Positions 32,569-41,014 of a stretch of 64,000 bases of DNA are shown here, one piece after another. The position numbers and the translations under genes are program-made. How positions within the stretch are numbered: position 1 is the first letter of the stretch; every line of letters starts with the position of its first letter. The notes under the pieces were generated by a model. The model saw nothing but the letters and a program-made list of their open reading frames with translations. It did no database searches and was not told where the DNA came from. This stretch comes from Actinoplanes sp. L3-i22 (lineage in GTDB: Bacteria; Actinomycetota; Actinomycetes; Mycobacteriales; Micromonosporaceae), in assembly GCF_019704555.1 (NCBI RefSeq), contig NZ_AP024745.1, positions 289,001 through 353,000 of the forward strand, read 5' to 3'.

Positions 32569-34692
32569 TCAGTGCGTGCGACGGCGACGCAGGGCGCCGA
32601 GCAGGAAGGCGCACACCCCGCCGACCAGCAGGCTCGCGCCGGTGACGAAGACCGGAGCCATCCGCGGGCCGGTGAGCGGCAGCGTCCCGTCCTGGACGCC
32701 GGACTCGATCGCGTGCCGGCCCTGCTCCGGGGCGACCGCGGCCGCCTCCAGCACACCGATGCCGAGGTCGGCGACCACTGCGGACGGTTCGTACCCGGCC
32801 TTGCCCCGGTCCGCGGACCCGGCGGCCGGGCGCAGCACCGACACCTTGATCGCGGTGGCGCGGGCGGCCACCGCGTGACCCTTCGACGCCTGCCGGACGT
32901 CACCGAGCGACACCCGCACGATCACCTTCCCGCCGGCCAGGGCACTCTCGGCCACCGGCGCCCCGATGCCGAAACCCTTCGACGGCACGGACGCCTCGTC
33001 CCCAGATCCACCCAACGACAGGGCCGTCCCACTGCCGGAACCGCCCGGCGACGCGGACGTCCCACTGCCGGAACCGCCCGGCGACGCGGGCGTCCCGTTG
33101 CCGGATCCGCCGAGCGATGCAGGCAGCCCGTTGCCGGAACCGCCCGGCGATGAGGGTGCGGAACTGCCCGGCGATGCGGGCGTCCCACCGTCGGCGCCGT
33201 CCGACGGTGCGGGCAGGCCGGGGATCGACGGAAGCGGTGACCCCTGGGACGGCAGGACCGGAACGGTCGCGGACTCGGTGACCTGCCCAGCGTCACTCAC
33301 CGTGACGTCAACTTGCTCACTCGCGGTGTTCAACGTCGTACGCGGAAGGTTTTTGCCGGAAACCTCGACCACCGCGGGCCGATAGCGAACCTCGGCGCCC
33401 TTGGCGGCGGACATGCCGACCCGCAGGGTCGGCGCGCGCAACACCCGGATCCGCACCTCGCCGCCGGCCAGCTCGATCCGCCCCGCGGTCACCGTCGCCG
33501 AGGCGATCGCGACCGCGCCGCTTCCGCGCCCACTCATGGCGGTGCTGCTCAGGCTCGAGATCTTGTCCGGTACGCGGATCAGGCCGCCGTTCAACGTGAC
33601 GCGCTCGAGCCGGGTGGCGGAGTCGGAGACCTGGCCGGCCGCGCCCGCGCACCCCATCGCCGGATCCCAGCGAGCGTGTGCGGACATCGCCCCGGCGCCG
33701 ACCTGGATCGGGCCGAACCGCCTGGCCCCGCTGTGCTGCTCGGTCGGCTTGGGATGCGACGGCGGCGCCTGCTGCAGTACCTGCTCGGCGGCGGGCGCCC
33801 CGGCGACCCGGCCGTCCAGCACCAGCCCGGCCGCCGCCGACTTCACCGGCGCGTCCGCGATCATGACGCTTCGCGCGTCGCCGACCCCGACGCCGCTGAT
33901 CACCTGGCTCGGGTCGCCGGTCGGACCGCCGACGACCTCGGCGTCGGCCGCGCCGGGCTTGCCGAGTTCGGTGCGGTCATCCCCACCTGCGCGCAAAGCT
34001 GCGGTCCGGATGCCCGTACCCGGGAAATTTGCGGAATGGAAGGCCGCAGCCTGGAATGTCGCAGCCCCGGAGCCCGCCGCGGTCTCGCCGGACCGATCGG
34101 CCGCCGGAACCAGGCCGCCCAGAAGGTGACCGATTCCGCCCAGCAGCCCCTTCGACTCCGCCGCGGACTCCGGCGTCCCACCCTTGCCGGAGCTGTCCGG
34201 CGCGCTGTTCGCGGTGGTCTTGCCGGAATCGGATGTCTTGCCAGTTCCGGTTGCGATTTGATCGGCCTTGTCGGAATCGTCGGTGTCCGCGACCTTCCCC
34301 GAATCCGACCCGCTCCCCGGGTCCGTGTCGGCTTTGTCCTTCGCCGGGCCGGAGTCCCCAGTCGGCTTCGGCGTCGACGGGATGCCGTCGAGCTGCTTCA
34401 ACACGTCCCCGGCGGGCTCGGGCGCCGAGACCGACGGCCGCTCCCCGCTGTCCCGCTTGGTGACGCCCGCCCCGTGCTCCCGCTTCTCCCCGCCCCGGAG
34501 GTCGAGCCGCTCGATCCGCAGGAACTCCGCCTCGGCCTGCGCCGCCCACCGTTCGGCCCGTTCGCAGGGGGCCGGCGCGGCGTGCGCGAGGATCGAAGTG
34601 CGCGATGCGGCGAGGGCCGGCAGCGGCACGGTGATCGTGCTCGCGAACCCGAGCGCAGCGACACTGGCGGCCAGCGACCTGGCGGGTGTCAT
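32569..34692 (-). CDS. LPXTG-anchored cell-surface protein with a repeat region
   Basis: A 707-residue exported protein. The signal peptide ends near PALAA (residue about 29). A long Ser/Asp/Lys/Gly-rich low-complexity region covers residues about 70-190. Two beta-rich stretches follow (near 300-460). A GGSGNGTPAS-type 11-residue repeat region spans about 510-560, and the C-terminus has sorting signal LPLTG, a hydrophobic helix and RRRR. Sortase would link it to peptidoglycan; no sortase gene is in the window. ATG 34692 fits the signal peptide. The function is probably surface adhesion or structure; this is inferred. Confidence 0.85.
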   Translation of the reverse strand: MTPARSLAASVAALGFASTITVPLPALAASRTSILAHAAPAPCERAERWAAQAEAEFLRIERLDLRGGEKREHGAGVTKRDSGERPSVSAPEPAGDVLKQLDGIPSTPKPTGDSGPAKDKADTDPGSGSDSGKVADTDDSDKADQIATGTGKTSDSGKTTANSAPDSSGKGGTPESAAESKGLLGGIGHLLGGLVPAADRSGETAAGSGAATFQAAAFHSANFPGTGIRTAALRAGGDDRTELGKPGAADAEVVGGPTGDPSQVISGVGVGDARSVMIADAPVKSAAAGLVLDGRVAGAPAAEQVLQQAPPSHPKPTEQHSGARRFGPIQVGAGAMSAHARWDPAMGCAGAAGQVSDSATRLERVTLNGGLIRVPDKISSLSSTAMSGRGSGAVAIASATVTAGRIELAGGEVRIRVLRAPTLRVGMSAAKGAEVRYRPAVVEVSGKNLPRTTLNTASEQVDVTVSDAGQVTESATVPVLPSQGSPLPSIPGLPAPSDGADGGTPASPGSSAPSSPGGSGNGLPASLGGSGNGTPASPGGSGSGTSASPGGSGSGTALSLGGSGDEASVPSKGFGIGAPVAESALAGGKVIVRVSLGDVRQASKGHAVAARATAIKVSVLRPAAGSADRGKAGYEPSAVVADLGIGVLEAAAVAPEQGRHAIESGVQDGTLPLTGPRMAPVFVTGASLLVGGVCAFLLGALRRRRTH
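33026..33165 (-). repeat. In-frame 33-base repeats in the LPXTG gene
   Basis: Four to five 33-base units (at 33026, 33059, 33092, 33125) encode 11-residue Pro/Ser/Gly units. The unit length preserves frame, so copy number can vary without breaking the protein. Confidence 0.85.
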
Positions 34693-34835
34693 GGCAAGTC
34701 CTTTCGGCACGAGGCGCCGGGGCGGCGCTTCCGGGACTGGCCAACGAAGGTCGATTAGGGCGGTTGCGCGGCATCTATGCGACAACCCTCGCGGGTAGTT
34801 CAAAACCGGCATTTGGTACGGCTTGTCGAACGTCG

Positions 34836-34841
34836 TAGGGT
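34836..34841 (+). promoter_or_regulatory. -10 element of a likely leaderless transcript
   Basis: TAGGGT ends 7 bases before ATG 34849, with TTGGTA 17 bases upstream as a possible -35. There is no ribosome-binding site. Confidence 0.5.
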
Positions 34842-34848
34842 TGATCGC

Positions 34849-35703
34849 ATGGGCATGCTGTGCGCGGTCAGCTTCAACCGGTACGGCCGTCTCTACTACC
34901 TCGATCCGGGTGAGTTCACCCCGTCCGTCGGCGACCGCGTTCTGGTCCCGACCGACGACGGCCCCGAGGTGGCGGAGTGCGTCTGGGCGCCGCAATGGGT
35001 CAGCGAGGACACCGACGGTTTCCCCAAGATCGTGGGGCTGGCCGTCGACGACGACATGCGCCGCGACGAGACGCTCCGCAAACGCAAGGCCGAGGCGAAG
35101 GTCGCCGCCAAAAAGCTGATCAAGGCGCACGAGCTGCCGATGAAGGTCGTCGCCGTCGACCACGTGCTGGACCCGTCCGGCGGCAACGGCGACCGCACCA
35201 CGATCTATTTCACCGCCCCGCACCGGGTCGACTTCCGTTCCCTGGTCCGCGACCTGGGCGCCACCCTGCACTGCCGGGTCGAGCTCCGCCAGCTGTCCGC
35301 CCGGGACTCGGCCCGCGTCCAGGGCGGCATCGGCTCGTGCGGCCGCGACCTGTGCTGCGCGACCTTCCTGACCGATTTCGAGCCGGTCACCATCCGGATG
35401 GCGAAGGATCAGGACCTACCCCTGAACCCGCTGCGGATCTCCGGCGCCTGCGGCCGCCTGATGTGCTGCCTCAAGTACGAACACCCGCTGTACCAGAACT
35501 TCCAGGCATCCGCCCCGGCCATCGGCAGTCGCGTCACGACCCCCGAGGGCGACGGCCGGGTCGTCGCGCACAGCGTCCCGAAGGACTCGGTCGTCGTCCG
35601 CCTGGACACCGACGGCTCCCGCTGCTCCTGCTCCCGCGCCTCGGTCTGCGCCCCACGCCAGGCCCACGACGCCGAGTACAACAGCCCAGAGACGCCGGCC
35701 TGA
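34849..35703 (+). CDS. PSP1 domain protein (YaaT/RicT-like)
   Basis: A 284-residue soluble protein. The N-terminal beta domain starts LCAVSFNRYGRLYYLDPGE, the PSP1 C-terminal domain contains KVVAVDHVLD and RVDFRSLVRDLG, and a Cys-rich part has IGSCGRDLCCATFL and GACGRLMCCLKYEH, the metal/iron-sulfur Cys set of RicT proteins. In Bacillus RicT (YaaT) works with RicA/RicF and RNase Y in RNA maturation. In actinobacteria the gene sits close to holB, as here, and its role is unproven. Confidence 0.88.
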   Translation: MGMLCAVSFNRYGRLYYLDPGEFTPSVGDRVLVPTDDGPEVAECVWAPQWVSEDTDGFPKIVGLAVDDDMRRDETLRKRKAEAKVAAKKLIKAHELPMKVVAVDHVLDPSGGNGDRTTIYFTAPHRVDFRSLVRDLGATLHCRVELRQLSARDSARVQGGIGSCGRDLCCATFLTDFEPVTIRMAKDQDLPLNPLRISGACGRLMCCLKYEHPLYQNFQASAPAIGSRVTTPEGDGRVVAHSVPKDSVVVRLDTDGSRCSCSRASVCAPRQAHDAEYNSPETPA

Positions 35704-35829
35704 GAAGCCAACCGTTCCGCACCGGAACGGGCGGGGCGCGGTATCGGATCTGCCGACGATGATGCGTCGATCGGGGAATTGAGATGTCAGGCGCCGTCAT
35801 CAGCTCGCCTTCGAGGCCGCGGAGCGACG

Positions 35830-36288
35830 ATGGCGCTTGGTGAGCGGAACCGCCGGGTCGTGATCGTCGGGTGGGGACTGACCGGTCTCGGGCTGCTGAT
35901 CACGGTGGTGTGGTTCGGCCTGGTCGGTGTCGCCTACGCCGGTTCCTATCGCGCGGAGCAGGCACTGCGAGCCGGCCCGGCCTTCCTCAACGGCGGTGTT
36001 CGTGATCATGCCCGGACCTGCGCGATGACCTCGGCGGACGGGCCGGAACGGCAGGTCCGGGTGCCGGCCATGCCGAAACGCGGCGTGCACCTCTCCGGTG
36101 TCCGGGTCGACGTGCCCTCGGCCGGCTCACGAATCACCTGCGACGGCGCCGTCCACGTCACGCAGGGATTTCCCGCCCGGCTGCTGGTGATCGCCGAGCA
36201 GTGGGCCGTGCTCTTCTGCGGGCTGGCGGTCGGGGCGGTCGGGTTGCACCGCCTCGGACTGTTCCGGAATGTCTCCCGTTATCCGTAG
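35830..36288 (+). CDS. Small membrane protein of unknown function
   Basis: A 152-residue protein with two membrane helices, residues about 10-40 (VVIVGWGLTGLGLLITVVWFG) here shown in part as LTGLGLLITVVWFG, and 120-140 (WAVLFCGLAVGAVGL). The outer loop between them has two Cys (ARTCAMTS, SRITCDGA) that may form a disulfide. No family was recognised. ATG 35830 has a GGAG site; an upstream in-frame ATG at 35779 lacks one. It is convergent with the metallophosphoesterase. Confidence 0.6.
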   Translation: MALGERNRRVVIVGWGLTGLGLLITVVWFGLVGVAYAGSYRAEQALRAGPAFLNGGVRDHARTCAMTSADGPERQVRVPAMPKRGVHLSGVRVDVPSAGSRITCDGAVHVTQGFPARLLVIAEQWAVLFCGLAVGAVGLHRLGLFRNVSRYP

Positions 36289-36297
36289 GTGGCCGGA

Positions 36298-38091
36298 TCA
36301 CCAGGTCTGGGGTGGGCGGTCGACGAGGGTGATCGGTGGTTCGATGCGGTGGGCGGCCAGTGGCTTCTCCGGGCGGAGCCAGGGCGCGTGGGCCTCGCCG
36401 TCCGGGTCGGCGGACCACTGGTGGCAGATGCGGTCGACGCCGAGCGGATGGATCGTCAGGGTGCCGTCCGCGGCGATGTGCATCCGCAGGAAGCTTTTCG
36501 CGTCCTCGATGCCCTGCCCGGCGTACAGCTCGTTGTGGTTGACGTCGAAAGCGGCCGCGACCAGCAGATAAAGCGCAACCACCTGGGTGGCCAGCGCGGC
36601 GATCACCGGGCCGTAGAGGACCGCCGCGACGACGAACGACCCCGGCCACTGCCAGTCGTGGAACGGCAGGTGCAGCCAGACCCAGGCGCCGGCGGCGGCG
36701 AGGGCGATGTGGGCGATGCCGTGCGACAGGCCGATGATCCAGTGCCGGGCGTGTTTCGCCGACGCCGCGCCCGGCGGTTTCGCGAACAGGACCGTGCCGA
36801 TCAGGATCAGCGCGACCATCAGCAGCAGCGGGATGCTGAACAGGCGTTTGATGTTGTCGGCCTGCCGGACCGCGCTGGACATCGGCAGCATGGTCAGGGT
36901 GTGGATGATGCCGAGCATGGTGGCGAACCCGGCGTTGCGCCGCGGCACCCGGTGGAAGACGCCCCAGCCCAGCTTGCGGGAGGCCGCCGCGTCCGGAAAG
37001 CGGGCCGCCAGCTGGTATTTCCGGCTGAGGCTGCGGCTGCGGGTCAGCGTCTCCTTCGGCGGCACGGTCAGTGTGTCCGGCAGGTTCTGCGTGCCGAGCA
37101 GGTAGGCCCCGCCCCCGCCGCAGGTGATCAGCTCCCGGTCCTCGCCGGTGTAGCGGGCGTAGTGGTGCAGGTCGCCGGAGACCAGCACCCGGACCTGCGC
37201 CTGGGTGGGGGCCAGGATGGTCCGGATGAAGTAGTCGACGGCGTCGTACACCTCGGGGTCGTCCTTCGCCTTGACCCAGGTCGGCGATGGGGTCATCAGG
37301 ATGATCCGGTCGTCCGGCCCGACCTCGCGGGCGGCCTTCTCGAAGTAGAGCAGCTGCGGGTCGTCGATGTACGCCCCGAACTGCTCGTCGACCGCGAACA
37401 GCCACCAGTTCTGCGGCAGCTTGACGGCGAAGTACGACCGGCGCTGCTCGGTGCGCCAGCCGCCGATGTGACCGTCCTTGCGGCGCGCGAACAGGCGCAG
37501 GAACGCGGTCAGCCCGTCATACCAGTCATGGTTTCCCGGCAGTGCGAAGAGCGTGGGCCGCGGCTCCCCGGCCGGCGCCTCGGGCAGCGCCGCGCGGTAC
37601 GGCCCCTTCATCCGGCTCTCGTAGCCGTCGCCACTGGCCAGCGGATAGACCTGATCGCCACCCATCAGCAGCAGCCGCCCGCGGGGCAGGGCCGCGCCGT
37701 CGACCGTCAGCGACGGCTGGGCCAGCAGCCAGGCGATCGAATACGTCGCGTCGAAGCCGTCGCCCAGGTCGGCGACGTAGTCCAGCCAGAGCTCGCCGTC
37801 GGCGGTCCGCGAATGGTCGAAGTAGTCGTCGTCCAGCGCGTTCTGCAGCTCGCGCTTGTCCATGTACGCCCCGAAGAGGATCGCCAGCAGCGCGCGCAGC
37901 CCGGTGCTCAGCAGCAGGAGCGGCGCGAGCCAGCCGATCGGCTGCTTCCGGGTGAAGCCGAGCTCCTGCGGATCGAGGCTGGTGGGCCGGGTCGGCATGG
38001 TGTGTTCCGCCCCTGAGTAGCCGACCGGGGCAATGACAGGCTTCGTTTGATCGTCCGTCACAAAAGGCACACTAGTGCCGAGGTGTGACAT
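36298..38091 (-). CDS. Membrane-bound metallophosphoesterase
   Basis: A 597-residue protein. One N-terminal membrane helix (WLAPLLLLSTGLRALLAILFG) precedes a calcineurin-like domain with LMGGDQVYP, ALPGNHDWYDG and VSGDLHHYARY metal-binding motifs. The C-terminal third has several membrane helices (IPLLLMVALILIGTVLFA, HIALAAAGAWVWL, VVAAVLYGPVIAAL). ATG 38091 has a GGGAG site; ATG 37998 is an alternative. The substrate is unknown. Related large membrane phosphoesterases are frequent in Actinoplanes-like genomes. Confidence 0.8.
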   Translation of the reverse strand: MSHLGTSVPFVTDDQTKPVIAPVGYSGAEHTMPTRPTSLDPQELGFTRKQPIGWLAPLLLLSTGLRALLAILFGAYMDKRELQNALDDDYFDHSRTADGELWLDYVADLGDGFDATYSIAWLLAQPSLTVDGAALPRGRLLLMGGDQVYPLASGDGYESRMKGPYRAALPEAPAGEPRPTLFALPGNHDWYDGLTAFLRLFARRKDGHIGGWRTEQRRSYFAVKLPQNWWLFAVDEQFGAYIDDPQLLYFEKAAREVGPDDRIILMTPSPTWVKAKDDPEVYDAVDYFIRTILAPTQAQVRVLVSGDLHHYARYTGEDRELITCGGGGAYLLGTQNLPDTLTVPPKETLTRSRSLSRKYQLAARFPDAAASRKLGWGVFHRVPRRNAGFATMLGIIHTLTMLPMSSAVRQADNIKRLFSIPLLLMVALILIGTVLFAKPPGAASAKHARHWIIGLSHGIAHIALAAAGAWVWLHLPFHDWQWPGSFVVAAVLYGPVIAALATQVVALYLLVAAAFDVNHNELYAGQGIEDAKSFLRMHIAADGTLTIHPLGVDRICHQWSADPDGEAHAPWLRPEKPLAAHRIEPPITLVDRPPQTW

Positions 38092-38143
38092 CGGCACTCC
38101 CGCCGAGTCCGTCCCCCGCCGTCCAGGGGGTCCGGGGGTGTCG

Positions 38144-38149
38144 TACACT
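38144..38149 (+). promoter_or_regulatory. -10 element of the tRNA-Thr gene
   Basis: TACACT lies 11 bases before the mature tRNA 5' end, the expected distance. The -35 region is poorly conserved. Confidence 0.45.
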
Positions 38150-38160
38150 TAGTCACCGTT

Positions 38161-38234
38161 GCCGCCTTAGCTCAGTCGGCTAGAGCGACGCACTCGTAAT
38201 GCGTAGGTCGACGGTTCGATTCCGTCAGGCGGCT
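38161..38234 (+). tRNA. tRNA-Thr (anticodon CGT)
   Basis: A complete 74-base cloverleaf. Acceptor GCCGCCT pairs with AGGCGGC (38227-38233) and the discriminator is T. The D arm contains CTCAGTCGG. The anticodon stem ACGCA/TGCGT holds loop CTCGTAA with CGT at 38195-38197, and the T arm has GGTTCGATTCC. It decodes ACG codons. CCA is not encoded. A strong terminator follows directly. Confidence 0.96.
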
Positions 38235-38239
38235 CCGTG

Positions 38240-38279
38240 TGAAGCCCCAGGTCAAACGGCCTGGGGCTTCAGCTTTTCC
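38240..38279 (+). terminator. Terminator of tRNA-Thr
   Basis: A perfect 12-base stem (TGAAGCCCCAGG and complement) with an 8-base loop is followed by GCTTTTCC. It also overlaps the last codons and stop of the minus-strand LysR fragment. Confidence 0.9.
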
Positions 38280-38563
38280 AGGGCCGGGAAGCCAGCCGGG
38301 CATCGCCCGTCGCAGGCGGCGGCGCTGCGGATCGATGCGGCCGTCTCGAGGGCGGCCCGTGCCACGTCCAACGCATTCACCCCGGCCTTGGTCAACGCCA
38401 CATGATGCCGGCTGCGCTCGAACAACGGCTGACCCAACTCCCGCTCCAGCGCCTGAACCGTCCGGGACACCGCCGACTGCGCGATCCGCAACCGGAAAGC
38501 GGCCCGGGAGAAGCTGCGCTCCTCGGCCACCGCAACGAACGCGTGCAGGTGACGTAACTCCAC
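38252..38563 (-). CDS. Truncated LysR family regulator (HTH domain only)
   Basis: 103 residues, about a third of a normal LysR protein. The HTH domain is complete (ELRHLHAFVAVAEERSFSRA, then IAQSAVSRTVQALERELGQPLFERSR), but the sequence changes after VALTKAGVNALDVARAALET and ends inside the tRNA terminator hairpin. The effector domain is missing. GTG 38563 lies 1 base after the CGNR gene stop, so the two are likely co-transcribed. It is either a pseudogene cut at the tRNA boundary or a stand-alone DNA-binding protein. Confidence 0.7.
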   Translation of the reverse strand: MELRHLHAFVAVAEERSFSRAAFRLRIAQSAVSRTVQALERELGQPLFERSRHHVALTKAGVNALDVARAALETAASIRSAAACDGRCPAGFPALEKLKPQAV

Positions 38564-38564
38564 G

Positions 38565-39044
38565 TCAGGAAGCCTTTCGCCGGTTCCGGTAGGCGCGCAT
38601 GGACGCCTGGGACGAGCAGGCCGGGCTGCAGTAGAGCCCGGCCGTGTTGCGGGTCTTGTCGAAGAATCCGCGATGGCAGCCGTCGTTCTTGCAGACCTTC
38701 AGCCGGGGCCAGGCCCCCCGGTACCCGAGCTCGGCGGCCGCCCCGAGCACCCGTGCGAACAGGCCGAACGCGCCGTCGTGGACCGGCTCCAGGGTGCTGC
38801 CGGCCGCGCCGATCACCGGGACGAGCGGGTAGCGCACGGCGACCCGGTGCAGGTACGCCTCGGCGGCCGGGACCGCGCCCGGGTCGAGCGAGCAGCCGGA
38901 ATGCTCCCGCAGCAGGGTGACCAGGCTGTCCCGCAGTTCCGCGGCGGCGGCGAGATCGGAGCCGGCGAGCGACGGCGGCGGGTCGTTGACGAACGACAGC
39001 ACCAGGTCACTGGCCGCGCAGGTCGACGGTGAGCATTCCTCCAT
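38565..39044 (-). CDS. CGNR zinc-finger (ABATE) regulator
   Basis: A 159-residue protein with an N-terminal helical ABATE domain and a C-terminal zinc finger LKVCKNDGCHRGFFDKTRNT then YCSPACSSQASMRAYRNRRK. The Cys pattern CxxxxC plus CxxxC and the basic end fit the CGNR group, thought to bind DNA and stress ligands. It is somewhat shorter than usual. It is divergent from the DJ-1/PfpI gene, which is the likely target. Confidence 0.85.
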   Translation of the reverse strand: MEECSPSTCAASDLVLSFVNDPPPSLAGSDLAAAAELRDSLVTLLREHSGCSLDPGAVPAAEAYLHRVAVRYPLVPVIGAAGSTLEPVHDGAFGLFARVLGAAAELGYRGAWPRLKVCKNDGCHRGFFDKTRNTAGLYCSPACSSQASMRAYRNRRKAS

Positions 39045-39153
39045 GCAGCGAGCATAGCCAACACGCTAATAACCAGGATGCCCAGAAAGCATAACGAGGT
39101 TGGGAGCTAAGCCAATACGGTCATCACATCACCCCAACCGCAAGGAGCAACTG

Positions 39154-39828
39154 ATGACCCAGAAAGTCCTGCTCGTCCTCTCCGGCGCCCGCTTCTGGAC
39201 CCAGAAGGACGGCGTCCAGCGCCCCACCGGCTTCTGGGCCGAGGAGTTCACCACGCCGTACCGGGCGCTCACCGGGGCCGGCGTCGAAGTCACGATCGCG
39301 ACACCCGGCGGACGGGTCCCGGTCGCGGACGTGGTCAGCCTCGATGACGAGCAGAAGGCGTACCTCAAGGAAATTGATCTGGAAAATCCGGCTCGGCTCG
39401 ACGCGGTCGACCCGGGGGACTTCGACGCCGTGCTGATCCCCGGTGGGCACGGGCCGATGCAGGATCTCGCGGTCGACCCGGACATCGCCCGGATCCTGGA
39501 GGCGATGGTGCCGGACGAGTCGAAGACGGTCGTCGCGCTCTGCCACGGGGTCGCCGCGTTCCTGCCGGCCGGTGCCCCGGACGGTGGCTGGCTGTTCCGT
39601 GGCCGCCGGATCAACTCGTTCACCGACGTCGAGGAGGAGCAGGTCGGGCTGGCCGCGAACGCTCCCTGGCTGCTGGAGTCGCGGCTGCGCGCGGCCGGTG
39701 CGGCGTACGAGAGCGGCCCGGTCTTCGGTTCCTACGTCGTCGTCGACGGCAACCTGATCACCGGCCAGAATCCGCAGTCGGCGGGAGCGGCCGCGGAGGC
39801 GCTGCTGAAAGCACTGGCAGCGGCTTGA
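39154..39828 (+). CDS. DJ-1/PfpI superfamily protein
   Basis: A 224-residue class I glutamine amidotransferase-like protein. The nucleophile elbow is ALCHGVAAF (Cys near residue 130), with GGHGPMQDL and a conserved Glu near residue 30 (FWAEEFTTPY). Members act as glyoxalase III, deglycase-like enzymes or chaperones; which applies is unclear. ATG 39154 has AAGGAG. It is divergent from the CGNR regulator. Its 3' end overlaps the MFS gene on the other strand by 71 bases. Confidence 0.88.
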   Translation: MTQKVLLVLSGARFWTQKDGVQRPTGFWAEEFTTPYRALTGAGVEVTIATPGGRVPVADVVSLDDEQKAYLKEIDLENPARLDAVDPGDFDAVLIPGGHGPMQDLAVDPDIARILEAMVPDESKTVVALCHGVAAFLPAGAPDGGWLFRGRRINSFTDVEEEQVGLAANAPWLLESRLRAAGAAYESGPVFGSYVVVDGNLITGQNPQSAGAAAEALLKALAAA

Positions 39829-40975
39829 GCGCGGACGACAGCAGGACCGAGAGGATCAGGAGGACGCCGACCGCGAGCAGCCCGCGCGCCACGGTGACGT
39901 GGTCGCCGAGGAAGCCGATCAGCGGCGGTCCGCCGAGGAACGCCACGTAACCGACCGAAGCCACCACGCTGACCCGGGGCGCTGCCTTGGCGGGGTCGTC
40001 GGCGGCCGCGCTCATCCCGACCGGGAAGCCGAGCGAGGCGCCGACGCCCCAGAGCAGTGCCCCGGCGAAGGCCGCGGCCGGGTGCGAGCCGAACGAGAAG
40101 AGCAGTAGGCCGCCCAGGCTGATCACGGCGAGTGCCCGGACCACCGGGACGCGGCCGTGCCGGTCCAGCAGGCCGGGGCCGTACCAGCGGCCGACCGTCA
40201 TCGCGGCCAGGAACACGGCGAACGCGAGCGTGCCGACCGACGCCGAGGTGCCGTAGTCATCGATCATGGAGACGCTGATCCAGTCGATGCCGGCGCCCTC
40301 GGTGAACGCGAAGGCCAGCACGAACACCCCGATCAGCAGGGTCCGGGGCTCCCGCCAGAAGGCCAGGGTCTCGCGAAAGCCGGACTCTTCGGAAAATTCA
40401 GAATCCGGACCAAATTTTTGTACGGCGATGGCCACCACCACCGCCGACGCCACAATCATGATCACCATGTGCACGGTGACCGAGATCCCCACCGCCACCG
40501 CACCGGCCCCGATCAGCGCCCCGGCCACCGTGCCCACGCTGTACCCGGCGTGGAACCGCGGCATGATCGCCCGTCCGAGCCGCTGCTCCACGACCGCGCC
40601 CTGCACGTTCATCGCCACGTCCCACGCGCCGGTCGCGAAGCCGTAGACGTAGAGGCCGACCACCACCGGCGCCACCCCGAACCGGTAGCCGACGCCGACC
40701 GCGCTCAGCGCCACCCCGAGCAGCAGGGCCATCACGGTCACCGTCCGCCGGGAGCCGAACCGCCCGACGATGTGCCCGGCCAGCGGCAGTGACGTGATCG
40801 AGCCGACCGCGGTGGCCAGCAGCACCAGCCCGAGCCGGGACGGGCTGAGCCCGAGCGAGTCGCGGATCTGCGGGATCCGGGCCGCGAAGCTGGCCATCGC
40901 GACGCCCAGGAAGATGAAGGCGAGATAGACCGCGCGGGTGGCCGCGGGCAGATCGCGGTCGCTGGTGGTGATCAC
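39758..40975 (-). CDS. MFS transporter
   Basis: A 405-residue, 12-helix major facilitator. RAVYLAFIFLGVAMASFAAR opens helix 1, and GHIVGRFGSRRTVTVMAL is the loop 2-3 signature. AWDVAMNVQGAVVEQRLGR resembles the fucose/sugar or FsrR-like exporter group. The substrate is unknown. The open frame extends beyond GTG 40975, but no helix is encoded there. The C-terminal 24 residues lie over the DJ-1 gene. It is divergent from the flavoprotein. Confidence 0.85.
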   Translation of the reverse strand: MITTSDRDLPAATRAVYLAFIFLGVAMASFAARIPQIRDSLGLSPSRLGLVLLATAVGSITSLPLAGHIVGRFGSRRTVTVMALLLGVALSAVGVGYRFGVAPVVVGLYVYGFATGAWDVAMNVQGAVVEQRLGRAIMPRFHAGYSVGTVAGALIGAGAVAVGISVTVHMVIMIVASAVVVAIAVQKFGPDSEFSEESGFRETLAFWREPRTLLIGVFVLAFAFTEGAGIDWISVSMIDDYGTSASVGTLAFAVFLAAMTVGRWYGPGLLDRHGRVPVVRALAVISLGGLLLFSFGSHPAAAFAGALLWGVGASLGFPVGMSAAADDPAKAAPRVSVVASVGYVAFLGGPPLIGFLGDHVTVARGLLAVGVLLILSVLLSSALKPLPVLSAAPPRPLPPTADSGR

Positions 40976-41001
40976 CGACAGGACGGTACCGGGCGGCTGT
41001 C

Positions 41002-41007
41002 TAGACT
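41002..41007 (+). promoter_or_regulatory. -10 element of a likely leaderless transcript
   Basis: TAGACT ends 7 bases before GTG 41015, with no ribosome-binding site between. Confidence 0.5.
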
Positions 41008-41014
41008 TCAGGCC

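Noticed and set aside
32340..32600. Gly/Trp-rich frames reading through the 14-base array
   Set aside because: Translation of tandem repeats with no start site or conserved domain.
38161..38300. tRNA-Thr as an integration site of a mobile element
   Set aside because: No integrase, no duplicated tRNA 3' end and no mobility genes are visible nearby.
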